Assembly (NCBI RefSeq): GCF_002015085.1
Contig: NZ_MUXW01000010.1
Coordinates: 1-41,833, forward strand
DNA: 41,833 nucleotides
Reading direction: 5' to 3'
Origin: Glaesserella parasuis
GTDB taxonomy: Bacteria; Pseudomonadota; Gammaproteobacteria; Enterobacterales; Pasteurellaceae
Part shown: piece after piece, positions 14,675-23,631 of the stretch
Layout of the letters: each line of letters opens with the position of its first letter
How positions within the stretch are numbered: position 1 is the first letter of the stretch
The notes under the pieces: model-generated
Database searches by the model: none
The model's input: the letters and a program-made list of their open reading frames with translations, nothing else
What the model was told of the DNA's origin: nothing
Made by a program: the position numbers and the translations under genes

Positions 14675-16323
14675 TGAACATCAAAAACCTGCGTCGTCTT
14701 TATCACATTATCCACACCTTTCTTCGCTATGGTATTGATGAGGTTATTCCAGATATTCCGCTAACACGGGGGATCCGTTGTGGGCGGAAGTCGTTATTTT
14801 GGGTAAAAAATCAATATCCGAATGAGCCTTTCGGCGTGCGTTTACGCCTTGCGTTGCAAGAGCTTGGACCTGTATGGATTAAGCTGGGGCAGATGCTTTC
14901 GACTCGTCGAGATCTGTTTGAACCTGAGTTGGCAGATCAGCTTGCGTTGCTACAAGATTCTGTTGAAGCTTTTGACGGAAAACTGGCTCGTCGTTTAATT
15001 GAAGAGGCTCTAGCCGATAAGTTGGAAAAGTGGTTTGATGATTTCGATGAAACCGCTTTGGCTTCTGCGTCTATTGCTCAAGTGCATACGGCAAAATTTA
15101 ATCAAAACCAACCGCTTGCAGGTAAAGAGGTGGTATTAAAAGTCCTTCGCCCAGAGATTGATTGTGTGATTAAGGACGATTTAGCCTTGATGTACCGCTT
15201 GGCGAGTTGGATTCCACGTTTAAATAAAGAAGGCAGACGTTTACGCCCTGTGGAAGTGGTGCGTGAGTATGAAAAAACGTTGTTGGACGAACTCGATCTT
15301 CGCAAAGAAATGGCGAATGCTATCCGCTTGAGTAATAATTTTGAAAACAGTGAAATGCTCTATGTACCTGAAATGTATCAAGATTTTTGCCATAAAAATG
15401 TGATTGTGATGGAACGGATTTATGGTATTCCTGTGGCAAATATTGATGAACTCAAAGCCAACGGCACAGATATGAAACTGCTTGCAGAACGTGGTGTGCA
15501 AGTGTTTTTTACGCAGGTTTTCCGTGATAGCTTTTTTCACGCCGATATGCACCCAGGTAACATTTTTGTGAACCCAAATCACCCTGAAAATCCACAATAT
15601 ATCGGGATTGATTGCGGTATTGTCGGCACTTTAAATCAGAACGATAAACGCTACCTTGCCGAAAGTTTTGTTGCTTTTTTCAATCGTGATTATCGCCGAG
15701 TTGCGTTGATGCACGTTGAGTCAGGTTGGACACCGTCGGATACCGATATTGATGCTTTTGAGGAAGCCTTTCGAGAAGTCTGTGAGCCGATTTTTGCTAA
15801 ACCCCTTTCGGAAATTTCGTTTGGACACGTTTTATTGAATTTGTTTACTGTTGCTCGTAAATTCAATATGGAAGTACAGCCACAATTGGTGTTATTGCAA
15901 AAAACATTGCTTTATATTGAAGGATTAGGCAGACAGGTTTATCCGCAGTTAGATTTATGGCAAACCGCTAAGCCGTTTTTGCAAGATTGGTTGAATGAAC
16001 AAGTGGGCTTTAAGGCTATGTGGCGAGATCTAAAACAGCGAGCTCCGCAATTTAGGGAGCATTTTGCCGAGTTCCCTGAAGCGATGTTTCAAGCCTTGCA
16101 ACAACAAAAACAGATTAATTTCCGTTTAAATGAAATCAATCAAAGCCTGAAAGCACAGCGTAATAACACGGGCTTTTCCCGTTTGATGATTTTAGGCGTA
16201 GCGATTGCAGGTACCTTTTGGAAGTTTGAAACGTTGCCGTTGTGGGTGAGTGTGCCGTTGTTAGTTATTGAATTCCGTATATTAATATGGTGTATGAGTT
16301 TTAGTAATAACAGTTACTCATAA
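14674..16323 (+). CDS. ubiB: Atypical kinase/ATPase UbiB
   Basis: UbiB (549 residues) is a member of the UbiB/COQ8 atypical kinase family needed for ubiquinone synthesis. The family KxGQ motif is in WIKLGQMLSTRRDLF. ASASIAQVHTA is the alanine-rich nucleotide loop, VVLKVLRP holds the ATP-site lysine, FFHADMHPGNIF the catalytic loop and IGIDCGIVG the metal-binding DFG-like motif. Two C-terminal hydrophobic segments (about residues 500-540) anchor it in the inner membrane. Its ATG overlaps the ubiJ stop by one base; the longer open frame from 14602 lies inside ubiJ and was rejected. Confidence 0.95.
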   Translation: MNIKNLRRLYHIIHTFLRYGIDEVIPDIPLTRGIRCGRKSLFWVKNQYPNEPFGVRLRLALQELGPVWIKLGQMLSTRRDLFEPELADQLALLQDSVEAFDGKLARRLIEEALADKLEKWFDDFDETALASASIAQVHTAKFNQNQPLAGKEVVLKVLRPEIDCVIKDDLALMYRLASWIPRLNKEGRRLRPVEVVREYEKTLLDELDLRKEMANAIRLSNNFENSEMLYVPEMYQDFCHKNVIVMERIYGIPVANIDELKANGTDMKLLAERGVQVFFTQVFRDSFFHADMHPGNIFVNPNHPENPQYIGIDCGIVGTLNQNDKRYLAESFVAFFNRDYRRVALMHVESGWTPSDTDIDAFEEAFREVCEPIFAKPLSEISFGHVLLNLFTVARKFNMEVQPQLVLLQKTLLYIEGLGRQVYPQLDLWQTAKPFLQDWLNEQVGFKAMWRDLKQRAPQFREHFAEFPEAMFQALQQQKQINFRLNEINQSLKAQRNNTGFSRLMILGVAIAGTFWKFETLPLWVSVPLLVIEFRILIWCMSFSNNSYS

Positions 16324-16380
16324 TGTTTTCCTATAAATAAAGATATTAAGTTAGATAGAGAGCTTTTTAAAGATTTTGTT

Positions 16381-16845
16381 ATGTTTTATGTTTGTCCTTG
16401 CCAATCAAAACTAGCATATGATGAATGCTGTAAACCATTTCATTTTGCTCAAAAACTGCCTATTACAGCCGAAGAATTGATGCGTTCTCGTTATTCTGCT
16501 TACACCAAAGTTAATATTGACTATATAGTTAGAACGACACTCCCTGCTCAGCAATCATTGCTTGACCTAAAAGCAATAAAAGATTGGAGCCAAAAGACTC
16601 AGTGGATAGGTCTTGATATTATTTCTAACCAAGAAAATGTGACTAAAATTCATAGTATTGTTGAATTTAGGGCTTACTTTAATACAGAAGATGGTGTGCA
16701 AATTCATCATGAATGTTCTCTTTTTGTAAATGTAGATGATCGTTGGTATTTTTTTGATCCAACAGTTCCTATGCCTGCTATGAAAAAATTGTGTATTTGT
16801 CGATCTGGGAAAAGATTCAAGGATTGTTGTGGCCGTTGGATATGA
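16381..16845 (+). CDS. ychJ: YchJ family SEC-C motif protein
   Basis: The 154-residue protein has SEC-C zinc-binding motifs at both ends (CPCQSKLAYDECCKPF and CICRSGKRFKDCCGRW) and an NTF2-like middle part including EELMRSRYSAYTKVNIDYI, matching YchJ/UPF0225 over the full length. SEC-C motifs bind zinc; the role of YchJ is not established. The C-terminal motif has CIC where the usual form is CPC. It lies 57 bases behind ubiB with no strong terminator between, so read-through is possible. It is convergent with tilS. Confidence 0.85.
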   Translation: MFYVCPCQSKLAYDECCKPFHFAQKLPITAEELMRSRYSAYTKVNIDYIVRTTLPAQQSLLDLKAIKDWSQKTQWIGLDIISNQENVTKIHSIVEFRAYFNTEDGVQIHHECSLFVNVDDRWYFFDPTVPMPAMKKLCICRSGKRFKDCCGRWI

Positions 16846-16889
16846 TTCTTCGAGCAATCCTATTTTTGTAACTATTTTGTGAAGAATGA

Positions 16890-18158
16890 CTAGATTTTTA
16901 AAATTGCTATTAATACTTGTTTATAAAAGATAATTGGCACACGTCCCCGTAACCACACGGGGATACGATTTTCCTGCCAAATCTTTTTCATCTCTTCTCG
17001 ATAGGTTTTGCCGTAACACTGCACTTTGCTTGGATAGCGGTTGGTTAGGCGAAGTGGGGTTTGTTGTAACGCTTCTGGCAATAACAAGCGGTGAGATTTG
17101 CCTGATATTTTGTAAATAATCTCTGTGCCGTTGCGTTGAACAATGCCAATAGAGGTGGGCAGTTGAATTTCTTCACTTTGTGGTGGCAGTTCCAAGTCAA
17201 AATCATCTGTCTCTGCTTGAATAGGGGTAATGAAGATCTGCTGTTGGTAACGGCGAATAAGGTGTTGTTCAAGTTTGACCTGCGGATTTTTATCGGCTCT
17301 TGCCAAAATGAGATGTTGGATAATCTGTTCCAGTTGAGCCACGCTTGGCATTGCAAGGTGAGCCTGTGCCAGCCACAAACGGACAAGCTGTTGTTGCTTT
17401 AACAAAGAAAAATGCTCAAAGCCTGTGATGTCTAAACCGCCATTTTGTAGCCGACTAGCCAGTTCGGGGTGTAGCAATTCTTCAATCAGTTGTTGTTGCT
17501 CGGCACAATGCTGGCTTGAGCGTGCCACCATTTGATTAAACTGTTGCCAACGTTGATTGAGCAAAGGTAACGCCGTTTGACGTAGGAAATTGCGGTCAAA
17601 ATCAGTGTTGAAGTTGCTTTCATCTTCAATCCATTCCAGTTGATGTTGTTCAGCATAAGCGAGAATGTCGGTTTTATTGAAGCTGAGAAGCGGTCGGAAA
17701 ATCGCAATATTTTGCAAAAAACTGACCGCTTGCATTGCCCCTAGCCCTTGAATACCGCTTCCTCTTTTTAAGGCAAGGAAAAAGGTTTCAACTTGATCGT
17801 CAAGATGATGTGCGGTTGCCAACATTTCATTCCGTTGAATATGCTGTTGAATGACTTGATAGCGTGCTGTTCGAGCATTGGCTTCCAGCCCTTGCTTGCC
17901 TTGTACTTGAACCTTGCAGACAGTCAAAGGGATTGCCCACTGTTCACAAAGCTGTTCACAGAATGTTGCCCAGCTATCTGCATTTGGGCTTAAGCCGTGA
18001 TGGATATGAATTGCCCTGAGTTTAAGGTTAAGGGCTTGTCGAGCCTGTGCGAACAGATGCAGTAAGACTGCCGAATCCACCCCACCGCTTAAACCGATGA
18101 AGAAAGCGGTCTGATTAGGGCAATGCTTTGCAAGTTGTTGCTGGAACTGTTGGTACAT
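16890..18158 (-). CDS. tilS: tRNA(Ile)-lysidine synthase TilS
   Basis: TilS converts C34 of the AUA-reading isoleucine tRNA to lysidine using ATP and lysine, and is essential. The PP-loop is FIGLSGGVDSAVLLHLF (Ser24-Ser29), AHHLDDQVETFFL is the second conserved block and SNFNTDFDRNFLR the third; the C-terminal domain ends in PVWLRGRVPIIF. From the ATG at 18158 there are 422 residues. A TTG at 18182 would lengthen it into the end of dtd and is less likely. An inverted pair of uptake-signal cores (17688-17695 and 17724-17731) lies inside the coding region. Last gene of yihY-dtd-tilS. Confidence 0.94.
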   Translation of the reverse strand: MYQQFQQQLAKHCPNQTAFFIGLSGGVDSAVLLHLFAQARQALNLKLRAIHIHHGLSPNADSWATFCEQLCEQWAIPLTVCKVQVQGKQGLEANARTARYQVIQQHIQRNEMLATAHHLDDQVETFFLALKRGSGIQGLGAMQAVSFLQNIAIFRPLLSFNKTDILAYAEQHQLEWIEDESNFNTDFDRNFLRQTALPLLNQRWQQFNQMVARSSQHCAEQQQLIEELLHPELASRLQNGGLDITGFEHFSLLKQQQLVRLWLAQAHLAMPSVAQLEQIIQHLILARADKNPQVKLEQHLIRRYQQQIFITPIQAETDDFDLELPPQSEEIQLPTSIGIVQRNGTEIIYKISGKSHRLLLPEALQQTPLRLTNRYPSKVQCYGKTYREEMKKIWQENRIPVWLRGRVPIIFYKQVLIAILKI

Positions 18159-18166
18159 TGCCGTGC

Positions 18167-18601
18167 CTATACTTGTAGCCAAAAGGTGACAGGCCCATCG
18201 TTCTGTAAGCTGACCTGCATATCGGCGGCGAACCGTCCTGTTTGGATATGGATTTTGAGTGCCGCTTGCTGATGAAAATAGTCGTAAAGTGCTTGAGCAA
18301 GTACTGGGGTTGCCCCACGAGAGAAGCTAGGGCGTAGACCTTTTTGGGTATCGGCGGCAAGGGTAAATTGGGAAACGACTAATAAACTTCCCCCTGCTTG
18401 CTGAACGTTTAGGTTCATTTTGCCTTGTTCATCGGCAAAGATACGATAGTTCAAGACTTTTTCCAGTAAGCGATCTGCCTTAGCCTGATCGTCACCTTGC
18501 TCAACACCTAATAATACTAATAGTCCCGTTGAAATTTCGCCGACAGCCTGGTTATCTACTTCCACTTTCGCCCATTTTACTCGTTGAATTAATCCGATCA
18601 T
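18167..18601 (-). CDS. dtd: D-aminoacyl-tRNA deacylase Dtd
   Basis: Dtd removes D-amino acids (and glycine mischarged on tRNA-Ala) from tRNA. It has 144 residues beginning MIGLIQRVKWAKVEV. The two cross-subunit motifs are present as SQFTLAADTQKGLRPSF (SQFTL) and near the C-terminus LQNDGPVTFWL (family NxGPxT; here N-D-G-P-V-T). The start at 18601 follows GGAGGACAGAGA and overlaps the yihY stop codon (ATGA), so translation is coupled. The yihY-dtd order is shared with E. coli. Confidence 0.95.
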   Translation of the reverse strand: MIGLIQRVKWAKVEVDNQAVGEISTGLLVLLGVEQGDDQAKADRLLEKVLNYRIFADEQGKMNLNVQQAGGSLLVVSQFTLAADTQKGLRPSFSRGATPVLAQALYDYFHQQAALKIHIQTGRFAADMQVSLQNDGPVTFWLQV

Positions 18602-19446
18602 TCTCTGTCCTCCGTTAATGGATTTGCTAATTCGCCAGCCTTGATCATTTCCATATCTTTTAATACAGAAGCAAACTGCCCCCCTAGTAATACCACTCGC
18701 CAGCTTAGGTGGATCCAAACAATCATAATCGGAATCGTGGCTAACGCACCATAAATTGCCTGATATGATGGGAAAGTGGTGATATACCAGATGAAAATTT
18801 GTTTACCCAGCGTAAAGAAAACTCCAGCAAATAAAGCCCCCACCGCAGCGTGTCTAAACTTCACTTGGGTGTTAGGTACAATAAGATAAACCAAGGCAAA
18901 CAGCAACCAAGTTAAGACAAAAGGAATAAATTTAAGCAGGTGGTGGCTAAAAGAAAACAGCCCGTCTTGGCTAAACATTTCCAACGAGAAAATATAAGAG
19001 CTGATGGCAATGCTCGCTCCAGCAAAAATCGGGGCAAAAATCAGCACAGCCAAATAGACAACGAAAGAGAGTATCACTGAACGTTTTTTCGTATTATGCC
19101 AAATTTCGTTAAGGGCATTATCAATGCTCGAAATCAACATCACCGCCACCACGACTAAACCGATGATACTGATGATCCCCATTTTCTTTGAGTTATCGAC
19201 AAACATCTCGAGATATTGCTGAACCATATTCCCTGCACTTGGGGCAAAGTTATCGTACACCAGCTCTTTTAACTGTGCGGTGGCTTGTTCAAAAATCGGT
19301 AATAGCGTAAACACCGAAAACACCACCATAATCAGAGGTACGAGAGAAAGCAACGTGGTATAAGTCAGATACCCTGAATAGACCGCAATTTTGTTTTGTT
19401 GAAAGCGGTGGATAAAGAGTTTAAAAAAGAAGATAAGATTTTTCAT
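18598..19446 (-). CDS. yihY: YihY/BrkB family inner-membrane protein
   Basis: This 282-residue polytopic membrane protein (UPF0761, YihY/virulence factor BrkB family) has about six hydrophobic spans. Conserved family features include YSGYLTYTTLLSLVPLIMVV near residue 30, the NEIWHNTKKRS loop and LPIYxxxYGALATIPIMIVWI-like text (here YQAIYGALATIPIMIVWIHL). Earlier claims of RNase or serum-resistance activity for the family are not supported for this type; the function remains unknown. The start at 19446 follows AAGGGGAAATAAT. Confidence 0.88.
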   Translation of the reverse strand: MKNLIFFFKLFIHRFQQNKIAVYSGYLTYTTLLSLVPLIMVVFSVFTLLPIFEQATAQLKELVYDNFAPSAGNMVQQYLEMFVDNSKKMGIISIIGLVVVAVMLISSIDNALNEIWHNTKKRSVILSFVVYLAVLIFAPIFAGASIAISSYIFSLEMFSQDGLFSFSHHLLKFIPFVLTWLLFALVYLIVPNTQVKFRHAAVGALFAGVFFTLGKQIFIWYITTFPSYQAIYGALATIPIMIVWIHLSWRVVLLGGQFASVLKDMEMIKAGELANPLTEDRE

Positions 19447-19573
19447 ATTATTTCCCCTTAAGATGGGGAAGTTTAGCATAGCTTAATGGCTTGTGGCATA
19501 TTCTGTTGGGGTTTTGTTTGCTTGTATTAAGTTCTCTCTTAATCTGTGGTCAATTCGACATGCCTCTTTAGTA

Positions 19574-20600
19574 AAAACAAAAGATCAAACCCAAGCTAAC
19601 ATATGCCAATTACTTGGGACATAGTTAGTTAAGTTTGATCTTCTTAAATTACCCTATATTGATGTTAGAACGAGTATCTTACATTGGAATTAACAGATAA
19701 ATCCGTATTATATTTTCCAAATGCAGAGCCTTCTAAACTCAAGCCTATACTTAACTTATCATTAGCTCTGATATTAAGCCCCAAGTCCATCAACATTCTG
19801 GCATCTTTTTTGCTATTGCTAGCACTTATACCATCTACCAAGATTTCATTGCGTTTTGCAATATCCCATTGATAGCCAATGCCAGCCCAAGCGGTCGCTT
19901 TGCTCTGTCCAATTTCAAAAGTTTTACCTGCATTCACACCCAAACGACCAACCAGTCCATTTGAGACTTTTATAGTTAATTTATGTCTGTTATCGGCTAA
20001 ATTAGCTTGGCTATTTTTGACATAAATCACTTCCGCTTGTGGTTCAACATAACCTGAACCTAAGTTAAATCTATAGCCAACTTCACCACCCAAATAGAAT
20101 GAATGGGTGTTATATCGTTGAGATTTAAAATCTAACTTCATTTCTTTAAATGCGTAGTCAAATTTATGGTTATTTTTGACATATTTAGCGATGGTATCAA
20201 GATAAAAGCCGTTATCAAATAACGCTGTCGCATAAACGCCTGCACCGATAGATTTTACATCGCCGTTCGTTGAGCCGATTTTTCCTTCAATGTCTGTTGA
20301 AGTATGCGTCACCGTTACCCCAGTAAATAACTCTGCATTTGAAAGGTGACTTTGTTTATCAAAACCTGTCTGAATATGGGTAAATTTATGCTTATAGCTA
20401 TCGCTACTACCTTTACCACCTAATACTCTAGCCCATACGCCAGCATTGGCGTCAATACCACGTAACTCTCCCATTCTCTTATTGAGATTGTTCATTTCAA
20501 CGTGGTTAAGATCAGTATGCAATGAAGTAAGTTCATTAGCTTCTTTGATCGCAGCTTGATTTGGTGATTTCGTGATATGGATATTTCCATTTTGGTCTTG
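19574..20600. repeat. Inverted repeat copy A: autotransporter barrel plus terminator (1027 bp)
   Basis: This stretch is the near-perfect reverse complement of 26775-27801, with equal length. It covers codons for the last 311 residues of the upstream autotransporter, its stop codon and its terminator. Similarity drops sharply just outside both ends. I noticed only two base differences (GCC/GCT and AGA/GGA, the latter Arg versus Gly in LADN-R/G-HKL); others may have been missed by eye. Such uniformity next to strongly diverged linkers suggests recent duplication or continuing gene conversion. Confidence 0.93.
19575..19642 (-). terminator. Terminator of autotransporter copy 1
   Basis: On the minus strand AAGATCAAAC and GTTTGATCTT form the outer stem, CCCAAG and CTTGGG an inner stem, then TTGTTTT. 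It is the same element as at 27733-27801. Confidence 0.8.
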
Positions 20601-22006
20601 TTTGAAATCATAGATTACTAATCCCTTATTACTAACTAACGACTGTTCAGTTTTTGGATTAATCAAAGCTATGTCAACACCATCTTTTTGCACAATATAA
20701 AATGTTACATCTCCCATATTCTTAGTGATAAAACTTAGTTCTGGGTACGAATTAATTTCCTTTGTTAAAGATTCTGTCGCTTTGCTTATGATAGGATCTT
20801 TTGCGTTGCTTTCTGAATTATCAACAATAATCTTTTTAGTTCCTTGATCGTTAGGTAGACTTGATGTATTTGGTGTATTAATTACACTAACCTCATTACT
20901 ACTATTTTCAACATTTGCCGAAGATACTGTCGAATTATTACCTATATCTACCCCATTACTGTTTTCGATATTTTCCGGTGTATTTACCGAATCATTATTT
21001 TCGGATGCTGAACTTACAGTATCATCTGATGCCGATGCAGCATTAATGACTTGATTTGAATAGCCACTATTTTCAACTTTTGTTGGAAGATTTGTTGAGT
21101 TATTGTTAGTAGTAGATACATTCTCTACCTTTGTAGTATTAGTTGCTGTACTATTAATTGAACAAAAACTTCCTGACACACCAGGAGCCAAACTTAACCT
21201 ACAATCCTCACGATTAGATGTATCTTTATAAGTACCATTATTTCTTGCCTCATCTATACTGAGGTAGGTAATACTATAAATATCATAAAGATCCGTTACA
21301 TACATGCGACCACCGTCAACGGCATAACTGTAAAGAAAACGGAATATATCATTTCCTTTATTGTCTTTTGCGTAATTTCCTACCACCTCAACCATTTTAA
21401 GATTTCCAGCTTTATCCTTAACAGAATCACTAATCCATCCTTTTTTTATCTTACCATCCCCATCAACTTCAATTCCCCATAAGGTTACGGTATGGTGCTG
21501 AGAAGTGAGTGCTGCAACAACGTTTCCTGTCTTAAAATTATCAATTAAAGATTTAGTGACTAATTTGGCATCCGAGTCATAACGTTCCGTCCAGAATGGA
21601 CCACCACTAATTTTTGTTGGACCTCTCTCACTTTCATAATACGTTTTTTTATTATGTTCTTCGTATAATTTTACTCCTGATGCAAAACGAGAGAAAAAAT
21701 ACTCCATACCTCGATATGGTTGTAATCCACCCTGTATATGCGGATAAGTTTTATATATCCATCCTGAAATGGCTTTGCTATCTTTAGGAGTATCCTCGTT
21801 AAATTCTACTTGCGCTTTTACTCTACTTTTCCACCATCCGAGAGTATTTCCTGCAACAGCACCCCAACACTGATTTGGATATTGTAAATCAGCAGTCCAT
21901 CCACTATTTTGATTGACTCCACTTGCCCAATAAGTCTGAGCTTCAACTACCTGTACAGATGAAAAAAAAGTGTCGCTATTACGATCTTCGAAAGATAAGG
22001 TTTCAT
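19665..22006 (-). pseudogene. IdeS-like cysteine protease autotransporter, copy 1, out of frame (probably phase-variable OFF)
   Basis: From the ATG at 22006 (behind AAAGGAGAACATA) the signal peptide begins MKPYLSKIVIATLFF, but after a run of eight T (21962-21969) the frame hits TAG at codon 20. Adding one T (or removing two) restores 780 codons with no other stop: FFSSVQVVEA, then QTYWASGV. The passenger carries NQCWGAVAGNTLGWW (Cys47), HHTVTLWGIEVD and GWISDSV, the Cys-His-Asp motifs of IdeS/Mac (peptidase C66) IgG proteases. An N/S/T-rich linker of about 150 residues, a 60-residue module (SYPELSFITKNMGDVT...), a helix (NHVEMNNLNKRMGELRGID) and a beta-barrel ending in NSNVRYSF follow. The frame from 21707 alone would lack the signal peptide and catalytic cysteine. 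It could be a true pseudogene; the homopolymer and intact rest favour phase variation. Confidence 0.85.
21962..21969 (-). repeat. T8 homopolymer in signal-peptide codons (slippage site)
   Basis: Eight T on the coding strand at codons 13-15 of autotransporter copy 1. With eight the frame ends at codon 20; with nine or six it is open for 780 codons. The paralogue at 25146 has no such run at the matching position (CTACTTTCATCC). Runs of this kind change length by slipped-strand mispairing in Pasteurellaceae surface genes. Confidence 0.8.
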
Positions 22007-22190
22007 TATGTTCTCCTTTAAATCATTGGATGTGTTTTTAAATTGTATTGACGAATCATTGTAAATTTTTTTAGCGCTTAACACTTTGTACCAGCGCAAG
22101 ATATATCTAAGATTCCCTATATTATGTAGTATAGCTTAAAAATATTGAATCTCTTTATATTTCATGGATGTTTTTTATATCTTTGAGACA

Positions 22191-23441
22191 CTATTTTCTC
22201 GTCAAATAATCCCCTTCACACACCCATTTATAGGTCGTGAGTGCTTCTAGCCCCATCGGTCCACGGGCGTGCAGTTTTTGTGTACTTACCGCCACTTCTG
22301 CCCCTAAACCGAATTGTGCGCCATCGGTAAAACGAGTGCTGGCATTAATATATACCGCTGCCGCATCAACTTGTTGAACGAACTGGCGAGCAAGGGCGTA
22401 GTTACTGGTTAAAATCCCTTCGGAATGTTGGCTACCGTAGGTACGAATATGCTCAATCGCTTGCTGAATACCATCTACAACCACCACGCTTAAATCTAAC
22501 GACAGCCACTCTTGATTTAATTTCGCTTGATCAAGCGGTTGAATTTGCGGATTATTTTGTAGATCTTCAGCAAAATCATCGCTATGCAATGTCACTTTCA
22601 ATTGGCAAAGATGTTCCGCAAGTTTCGGTAAAAACTGATCTGCAATCGCCTTATCGACCAACAGGGTTTCTAGGGTGTTACAAGTACTTGGACGTTGGGT
22701 TTTCGCATTGGCAATCACATTCAGCGAATGCTCTAAATCCGCACTGGCTTCCACATACAGGTGACACACTCCGATACCGCCGACAATCACAGGGATAGTC
22801 GAGTTTTCTTTGCAGAACTGATGTAAACCTGCTCCACCTCGTGGAATAACCATATCAATATACTGATCCAACTTGAGCAATTCGAGCAATAAAGCACGGT
22901 CAGGATCGGTGATAGCTTGCACGGCTAACTTCGGCAAACCTGCTTGTGCTAAGGCTGTTTGTACAACTTCAACCAAAATTGCATTGGTAAATTTCGTTTC
23001 TTTACCGCCTCTTAAGATCACCGCATTGCCTGTTTTCAAACAGAGCGAAGCAACATCAATGGTCACATTCGGACGAGCTTCATAAATGGTTAAAATCACC
23101 CCTAATGGCACTCGCTGACGTTCGATTTTTAACCCACTGTCCAACACACCGCCGTCAATCACCTGCCCGACAGGATCGGCAAGGCTTGCCACGTTTCGCA
23201 CATCATTTGCAATCCCACGAATACGCTCAGGTGTTAGCAACAAGCGGTCGATTATCGCCTCTGAAATCCCTTGCAACTTGGCATAATCAATATCCTTCGC
23301 ATTGACCGCTAAAATCTCATCGGTACGTTGTTCCAACGCATCAGCAATGGCGAATAGGGCTTGGTTCTTTTGAACATTGCCAAACTGTACTAACTCAAAG
23401 CTCGCTTGTTTGGCTTGTTGTGCAATTTTAATCATTGTCAT
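22191..23441 (-). CDS. proA: Gamma-glutamyl phosphate reductase ProA
   Basis: ProA reduces gamma-glutamyl phosphate to glutamate-5-semialdehyde with NADPH, the second step of proline synthesis. The 416 residues contain the catalytic Cys254 in TQRPSTCNTLETLLVD, the EARPNVTIDVASLCLKTGNA nucleotide region and RFTDGAQFGLGAEVAVSTQK with HARGPMGLEALTTYKW near the end, all characteristic of ProA. The first ATG (23441) has AGAGAATCAACT upstream; a second Met two codons later is possible. proB is not adjacent. It lies inside the segment bounded by the two inverted autotransporter repeats. Confidence 0.95.
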   Translation of the reverse strand: MTMIKIAQQAKQASFELVQFGNVQKNQALFAIADALEQRTDEILAVNAKDIDYAKLQGISEAIIDRLLLTPERIRGIANDVRNVASLADPVGQVIDGGVLDSGLKIERQRVPLGVILTIYEARPNVTIDVASLCLKTGNAVILRGGKETKFTNAILVEVVQTALAQAGLPKLAVQAITDPDRALLLELLKLDQYIDMVIPRGGAGLHQFCKENSTIPVIVGGIGVCHLYVEASADLEHSLNVIANAKTQRPSTCNTLETLLVDKAIADQFLPKLAEHLCQLKVTLHSDDFAEDLQNNPQIQPLDQAKLNQEWLSLDLSVVVVDGIQQAIEHIRTYGSQHSEGILTSNYALARQFVQQVDAAAVYINASTRFTDGAQFGLGAEVAVSTQKLHARGPMGLEALTTYKWVCEGDYLTRK

Positions 23442-23568
23442 AGTTGATTCTCTGTAAAAAATAATAGGGGAGATTTTAGCATAGAATGTTGGATATATGA
23501 TTATAGATAATATTAATGCTAATTCTCAATAAATAATGCTTCCTGTTCATCACTAAATCCTATACACT

Positions 23569-23584
23569 ACGCAAACGTTTGCTT
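23569..23584 (+). promoter_or_regulatory. PurR operator upstream of purD
   Basis: ACGCAAACGTTTGCTT fits the 16-base PurR box (ANGCAANCGNTTNCNT) at every defined position. It lies 48 bases before the purD start, just downstream of a possible -10 (TATACA, 23561-23566), so bound PurR would block transcription when purines are plentiful. The match is direct; regulation is inferred from the known role of PurR in related bacteria. Confidence 0.85.
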
Positions 23585-23631
23585 TTTTGCAGGCGGTCAG
23601 ATCTTTAGCGATTTTTTACAGGGGAATTTCA

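Noticed and set aside
19665..21707. Autotransporter copy 1 taken as a 680-residue protein starting at the internal ATG 21707
   Set aside because: That start lacks a ribosome binding site, signal peptide and catalytic cysteine. The open frame continues upstream to the T8 tract and, after one base, to a proper start at 22006.
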